From NCBI GenBank assembly GCA_900554845.1, contig USIY01000068.1, forward strand, positions 1-9,865: a stretch of DNA of 9,865 nt, read 5' to 3'. Of the stretch, positions 6,914-9,865 are shown piece after piece. Origin of the DNA: an uncultured Bacteroidales bacterium. GTDB lineage: Bacteria; Bacteroidota; Bacteroidia; Bacteroidales; Muribaculaceae. The notes beneath the pieces were generated by a model. The model saw only the letters and a list, made by a program, of their open reading frames with translations. It did not search any database and was not told the DNA's origin. The translations under genes and the position numbers were made by a program. Within the stretch, counting starts at the first letter, position 1; every line of letters starts with the position of its first letter.

Positions 6914-7801
6914 TTAGAAACTGAAAAGATCTTTTATCGAGGCATCCTCGTCAGAATCGTTATTTAAGTCGCGCTCCTCGTTGAAACGGAAAAAACGAAG
7001 TTTGCGTTTGCTTTTCTTAGGAGCGTCTTCATTTTTTAAGGAGAGAGGAACTAAGTCGGACTTACAGTAAGAGCTGATGATATGTTCTTGGGGAGACAAA
7101 ACATCCGCATTATTGGCGTCAGAATGCATGCTCTCGCTGCAACGTGATTCAGATGCAACCATCGAATCCTCGTCGGCATCCTTCAAGAGATTGCTCTGCA
7201 TCAGCTTACGGTAGAAATTACGCCGGTCGTAAGTATTGCCGGTAATCACCTCGTAGACATTGCGCAGTTCATCGACGGAAAACACTTCGTTAAGCAAGTT
7301 GAATGCCAACGGCTTTATTCTCAACATTTCCTTAAGATAAACGCGTGCCTTGTCGATGATCTGCAGATGGTCGAAAGCAAGCGGCGGCAACATGTCAACG
7401 TCGAACCACATAGCGTTCGAAGCGTCGTCACCCCCTATCACGGCATGATCCGAAGGACGAACCAAAGCGATGAACGCTACGGTCACCACACGTCCACGCG
7501 GATCGCGCCTCGGATCACTGAACACATGGAACTGTTCCAGATAAACGTCGTGGACATTCGTCTCTTCCCTCAGTTCCCGACGCGCGCATTCCTCTATGGT
7601 CTCGCTCATCCTCAGAAAACCTCCGGGAAGCGCCCAGCTCCCCTTGAAGGGTTCTATTCCACGTTCCACAAGCAGTATCTGCAGCTTATTACCTCCGAAT
7701 CCGAATATCACATTATCGGCGGTCATTGCCGGACGCGGATACTCGTAGACATACTCCCCTTTCGGGTCATCCTTTCCACATTTACTTGAAATCAATGCCA
7801 T
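6914..7801 (-). CDS. Nudix-winged-helix transcriptional regulator (NrtR-like)
   Basis: 295 residues. A Nudix domain (about 25-155) carries an apparently complete Nudix box: G61, E67, then R75-E-L-R-E-E80-T-N-V83, differing from the consensus only by N82 instead of Gly, so hydrolase activity is not excluded. A winged-helix domain follows (about 160-207; LRNVYEVITGN, DRRNFYRKL), as in NrtR and the Bacteroides AraR family. NrtR proteins typically sense ADP-ribose or related nucleotides and leave DNA when bound. Oddity: about 55 Ser/acidic residues (208-261) separate the recognition helix from the basic strand KKSKRKLRFFRFN (262-274), which looks like the end of the wing, and a short acidic tail follows. 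A palindromic operator sits on its own -7 box (autoregulation), and two copies lie in front of the downstream vWA gene. ATG at 7801 agrees with the promoter position. The ligand is unknown. Confidence 0.85.
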   Translation of the reverse strand: MALISSKCGKDDPKGEYVYEYPRPAMTADNVIFGFGGNKLQILLVERGIEPFKGSWALPGGFLRMSETIEECARRELREETNVHDVYLEQFHVFSDPRRDPRGRVVTVAFIALVRPSDHAVIGGDDASNAMWFDVDMLPPLAFDHLQIIDKARVYLKEMLRIKPLAFNLLNEVFSVDELRNVYEVITGNTYDRRNFYRKLMQSNLLKDADEDSMVASESRCSESMHSDANNADVLSPQEHIISSYCKSDLVPLSLKNEDAPKKSKRKLRFFRFNEERDLNNDSDEDASIKDLFSF

Positions 7802-7809
7802 TCTGCGCG

Positions 7810-7828
7810 TAATTTTGACGCAAATTTA
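7810..7828. promoter_or_regulatory. Operator C: autoregulatory palindrome over the Nudix gene's -7 box
   Basis: TAATTTTG-ACG-CAAATTTA, a dyad with 7 of 8 arm positions symmetric, centred at 7819. It is the best of the three sites in the window. The right arm is the minus-strand -7 box of the regulator gene, the same geometry as operator A. Confidence 0.75.
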
Positions 7829-7852
7829 TCAAATTCCCTGCAATTATCCAAA
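7821..7852 (-). promoter_or_regulatory. Promoter of the Nudix regulator gene
   Basis: On the minus strand TTTG (7852-7849), 20 bases, TAAATTTG (7828-7821): a perfect -33/-7 match. The start would be near 7815, about 14 nt before the ATG at 7801 and inside operator C. The regulator is thus transcribed separately from the upstream SulP gene. Confidence 0.8.
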
Positions 7853-7903
7853 TAAAAGCCGCACCAATCACAAAATGCCAATGAAATCTGCCCAGAAGCT
7901 CTT

Positions 7904-9619
7904 CTATGTCGCAGGCAAAAGGGAGGAGTGCGTTGCCGCGATTCCGTTGGCCACGACAACGGCACTCGATATATGGTTGCATATATGCTCGTCGCCTATC
8001 AGCTGGTCGACGCCCGCGGCATGCAGCGACGCGCGTACATTGTCGCGCACACCCGACAATACGATCATAATACCTTCTGAATGCGACGACTCGATAAGCA
8101 ATTTCAGGTTATGGATGCCTGTGGAATCGATAAAGGGCACCTTACGCATACGTATGATGCGCACAACGGGCTTCTCCTGCGGCGTGACACGCATCATCTC
8201 GTCGAACTTCGTGGCCGCTCCGAAGAAGAAAGGTCCGTCGATCTCATATACCGAGACGCCCGGATTCAGATTCAGGACCTCATGCTTGGACAGGTCCGTG
8301 TCGGCCGCGGCGTCAAGCTGTTCGCCGTACACTTTGATAGTGGTGTTCTCCGTGACACGACGCAGGAACATGACAACAGCGAGCAGCAGTCCTATTTCTA
8401 TGGCGATGGTCAGATTGAACACCACCGTCAGCAGGAATGTCACCAGCATTACCGAAAGGTCGCCCTTGGGATTATGGACCATATCCATCACCGTGCGCCA
8501 TCCGCTCATATTGTAGCTGACCATTATCAGCACCGCCGCCAGACAGGACATCGGCACCATGTTGATCAGCGGCATCGCGAACATGAATACCCCCAGCAAC
8601 ACCAATGCATGGACAAGGCCGGCCACCGGGGTTTTACCACCGTTGGTGATGTTGGTCATGGTGCGAGCTATCGCCCCGGTCACCGGTATGCCTCCGAATA
8701 TAGGCACGATGACGTTAGCCAGTCCCTGGCCCATCAGCTCCGTGTTGCAGTTGGTGCGGTCGCCGGTACGTCCGTCGGCCACTGTGGCGCTCAGCAGACT
8801 TTCTATGGCGCCGAGCATCGCAATGGTGAAAGCCGAGGGCAACAACAAATTGACGGTCTGCATATTGAATCCAAGATCGGCCACCCGGGGCATGGTAGGC
8901 GTCAGATTTCCGAAACGGTCGCCGATAGTCTCGATGCCGCTTACTCCAAGGAACTCACGCATCACCCAAGTTATCAATGTCACCGTTACAATCGCCGTCA
9001 GCGCCCCGGGCATTTTCTTGGATATTTTCGGAGTGAGTATATTTATAAGCAACGCCGTCACCCCGACTGCCAGCGTGGCGATGTCGACGGTATTGAAATT
9101 GGAGATATACACGCGCCATTTGCCGAGGAAGTCACCGGGTACAGGTTCATTGATATGCAATCCGAAGAAATCGGGCATCTGCGTTGAAAATATCGTCAGC
9201 GCGATACCGGCCGTAAATCCCACTACAATCGGATAGGGTATGAATTTTATTACCGTACCGAGATGAAACAGGCCCATCAACAGCAATATGCATCCGGCCA
9301 TGAACGTAGCCATGGCGAGGCCGGTAAGGCCATAGACCTGAATTATGTTGTAAATAATTACGATGAACGCGCCTGTAGGACCGCCGATCTGCACGGAGTT
9401 GCCTCCGAAGGCGCTGACTATGAATCCTCCGATCACGGCCGTGACCAGACCCACTGTCGGGCTGACGCCGCTCGCTATGGCGAAGGCGATGGCCAACGGA
9501 AGGGCCACGATTCCTACTACAATACCCGCAATCAAATCCTTGCGGAACTTTTCCGGACTGTAATCGCGACATGCCGCGATCAGGGCCGGGTGAAAATCCA
9601 GATGTCCTGTTGCTTTCAT
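7904..9619 (-). CDS. sulP: SulP-family inorganic anion transporter with STAS domain
   Basis: A 571-residue inner-membrane transporter of the SulP/SLC26 family. The membrane part (about 25-430) has the family signature regions: DLIAGIVVGIVALPLAIAFA near the N-terminus, QIGGPTGAF, and PYPIVVGFTAGIA. A cytoplasmic STAS domain covers about 450-560, with FIDSTG at 496-501 (D498, S499) as in anti-sigma-factor-antagonist folds. Bacterial SulP proteins carry sulfate, bicarbonate or C4-dicarboxylates; with no pathway genes beside it the substrate cannot be told. The frame extends to a TTG at 9673, with in-frame ATGs at 9637 and 9619. I chose 9619 because a short N-terminus before the F-x-P segment is usual in Bacteroidales homologues; 9637 is also possible and has a weak TAAGG upstream. 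Confidence 0.9.
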   Translation of the reverse strand: MKATGHLDFHPALIAACRDYSPEKFRKDLIAGIVVGIVALPLAIAFAIASGVSPTVGLVTAVIGGFIVSAFGGNSVQIGGPTGAFIVIIYNIIQVYGLTGLAMATFMAGCILLLMGLFHLGTVIKFIPYPIVVGFTAGIALTIFSTQMPDFFGLHINEPVPGDFLGKWRVYISNFNTVDIATLAVGVTALLINILTPKISKKMPGALTAIVTVTLITWVMREFLGVSGIETIGDRFGNLTPTMPRVADLGFNMQTVNLLLPSAFTIAMLGAIESLLSATVADGRTGDRTNCNTELMGQGLANVIVPIFGGIPVTGAIARTMTNITNGGKTPVAGLVHALVLLGVFMFAMPLINMVPMSCLAAVLIMVSYNMSGWRTVMDMVHNPKGDLSVMLVTFLLTVVFNLTIAIEIGLLLAVVMFLRRVTENTTIKVYGEQLDAAADTDLSKHEVLNLNPGVSVYEIDGPFFFGAATKFDEMMRVTPQEKPVVRIIRMRKVPFIDSTGIHNLKLLIESSHSEGIMIVLSGVRDNVRASLHAAGVDQLIGDEHICNHISSAVVVANGIAATHSSLLPAT

Positions 9620-9701
9620 AATAAATGCAAACTTCATGGGAAGCCTTACCGCTTTACAAAGTTTCCCTTTCAAAATAATACCTTAATCCTTAAAATCACC
9701 G

Positions 9702-9733
9702 CAAAATTATCAAAATATGTTAACATGACCAAA
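9702..9733 (-). promoter_or_regulatory. Promoter of the SulP gene
   Basis: On the minus strand TTTG (9733-9730), 20 bases, TAATTTTG (9709-9702): a perfect -33/-7 match. Transcription would start near 9696, leaving a leader of about 60-77 nt depending on which ATG is used. It lacks the ACG-CAAA half of the Nudix operator and is not expected to belong to that regulon. Confidence 0.75.
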
Positions 9734-9865
9734 AATATTGACTTATTTCCCTTTCTATCACTCATTATCACTCAATAGCTAATATACCCACCTGTTAAAA
9801 ATGATTAAACATTATTAAATGACATGATGATTTGTGAAAATATATATAGAATTATAAAATAAATT
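9734..9865. other. AT-rich gene-free flank
   Basis: No credible coding frame or RNA gene is seen. The stretch is very AT-rich toward the right edge and holds a 10-bp tandem repeat (TATCACTCAT then TATCACTCAA, 9756-9775). It is probably the upstream or intergenic region of the next gene outside the window. Confidence 0.5.

Noticed and set aside
7810..7817. A plus-strand promoter from the other arm of operator C (TAATTTTG)
   Set aside because: The -33 match is poor and there is no plus-strand gene downstream; the -7 look-alike follows from the palindrome.
7894..7905. AGAAG-CT-CTTCT hairpin at the SulP stop as a terminator
   Set aside because: The loop of two bases is too tight, the stem is short and overlaps the stop codon, and no T-tract follows on the minus strand.
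8081..9187. Long plus-strand open frames over the SulP gene (also 7815-8516 and 8559-9236)
   Set aside because: They are antisense to a clearly recognisable SulP/STAS protein, have His/Arg-rich or low-complexity composition and show no family motifs.
9702..9733. SulP promoter as a fourth Nudix operator
   Set aside because: Only TAATTTTG matches, which is just the -7 box; the ACG centre and CAAA arm are missing.
9756..9775. Two 10-bp tandem units as the beginning of a CRISPR or iteron array
   Set aside because: Only two short units are present, with no spacers and no further copies.

Overview
The window looks like a chromosomal piece of a Bacteroidales bacterium, possibly Muribaculaceae or a relative. 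Every upstream region I inspected carries a TAnnTTTG -7 box, and three of the four promoters also have TTTG or TTG exactly 20 bp upstream, which is the Bacteroidetes sigma-ABfr promoter pattern. The protein types fit too (SulP with STAS, a Nudix-winged-helix regulator, MNT-HEPN pairs), and strong Shine-Dalgarno sequences are absent. The family placement is an inference.

Layout. (1) At bases 2-82 the last 26 codons of an unidentified plus-strand gene end in a stop that overlaps the stop of the next gene. (2) Bases 79-5151, minus strand, hold a giant 1690-residue protein with an N-terminal DUF4062 domain, a STAND/NACHT-type P-loop NTPase and a long TPR-like C-terminus. This is the architecture of nephrocystin-3-like and bacterial NLR-like proteins, and it is a candidate anti-phage sensor-effector. 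(3) Divergent to it, across a 143-bp promoter region, lies a compact MNT nucleotidyltransferase antitoxin / HEPN RNase toxin operon (5295-5970). A bidirectional hairpin terminator closes it. (4) A minus-strand vWA (MIDAS) protein (6049-6732) lies downstream of a minus-strand Nudix-winged-helix regulator (6914-7801). (5) A SulP-family anion transporter with a C-terminal STAS domain (7904-9619, minus) follows, with its promoter and an AT-rich gene-free flank up to the window end.

Two functional groups emerge. The STAND protein and the MNT/HEPN pair form a small defence-type island around one shared divergent promoter region. The Nudix regulator and the vWA gene form what looks like a self-contained regulon: a 19-bp palindromic site (TAAnTTTG-ACG-CAAAnTTA) occurs once over the -7 box of the regulator itself and twice at the vWA promoter, over its -7 box and next to its -33 box. 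The palindrome arm is itself the -7 element, so binding should block transcription. Regulators of the NrtR type usually respond to ADP-ribose or related nucleotides, so the vWA protein may be made in answer to an NAD- or ADP-ribose-related signal. The regulator also has an unusual Ser/acidic insertion of about 55 residues where the wing of its DNA-binding domain should be. No gene-free stretch exceeds 300 bases.
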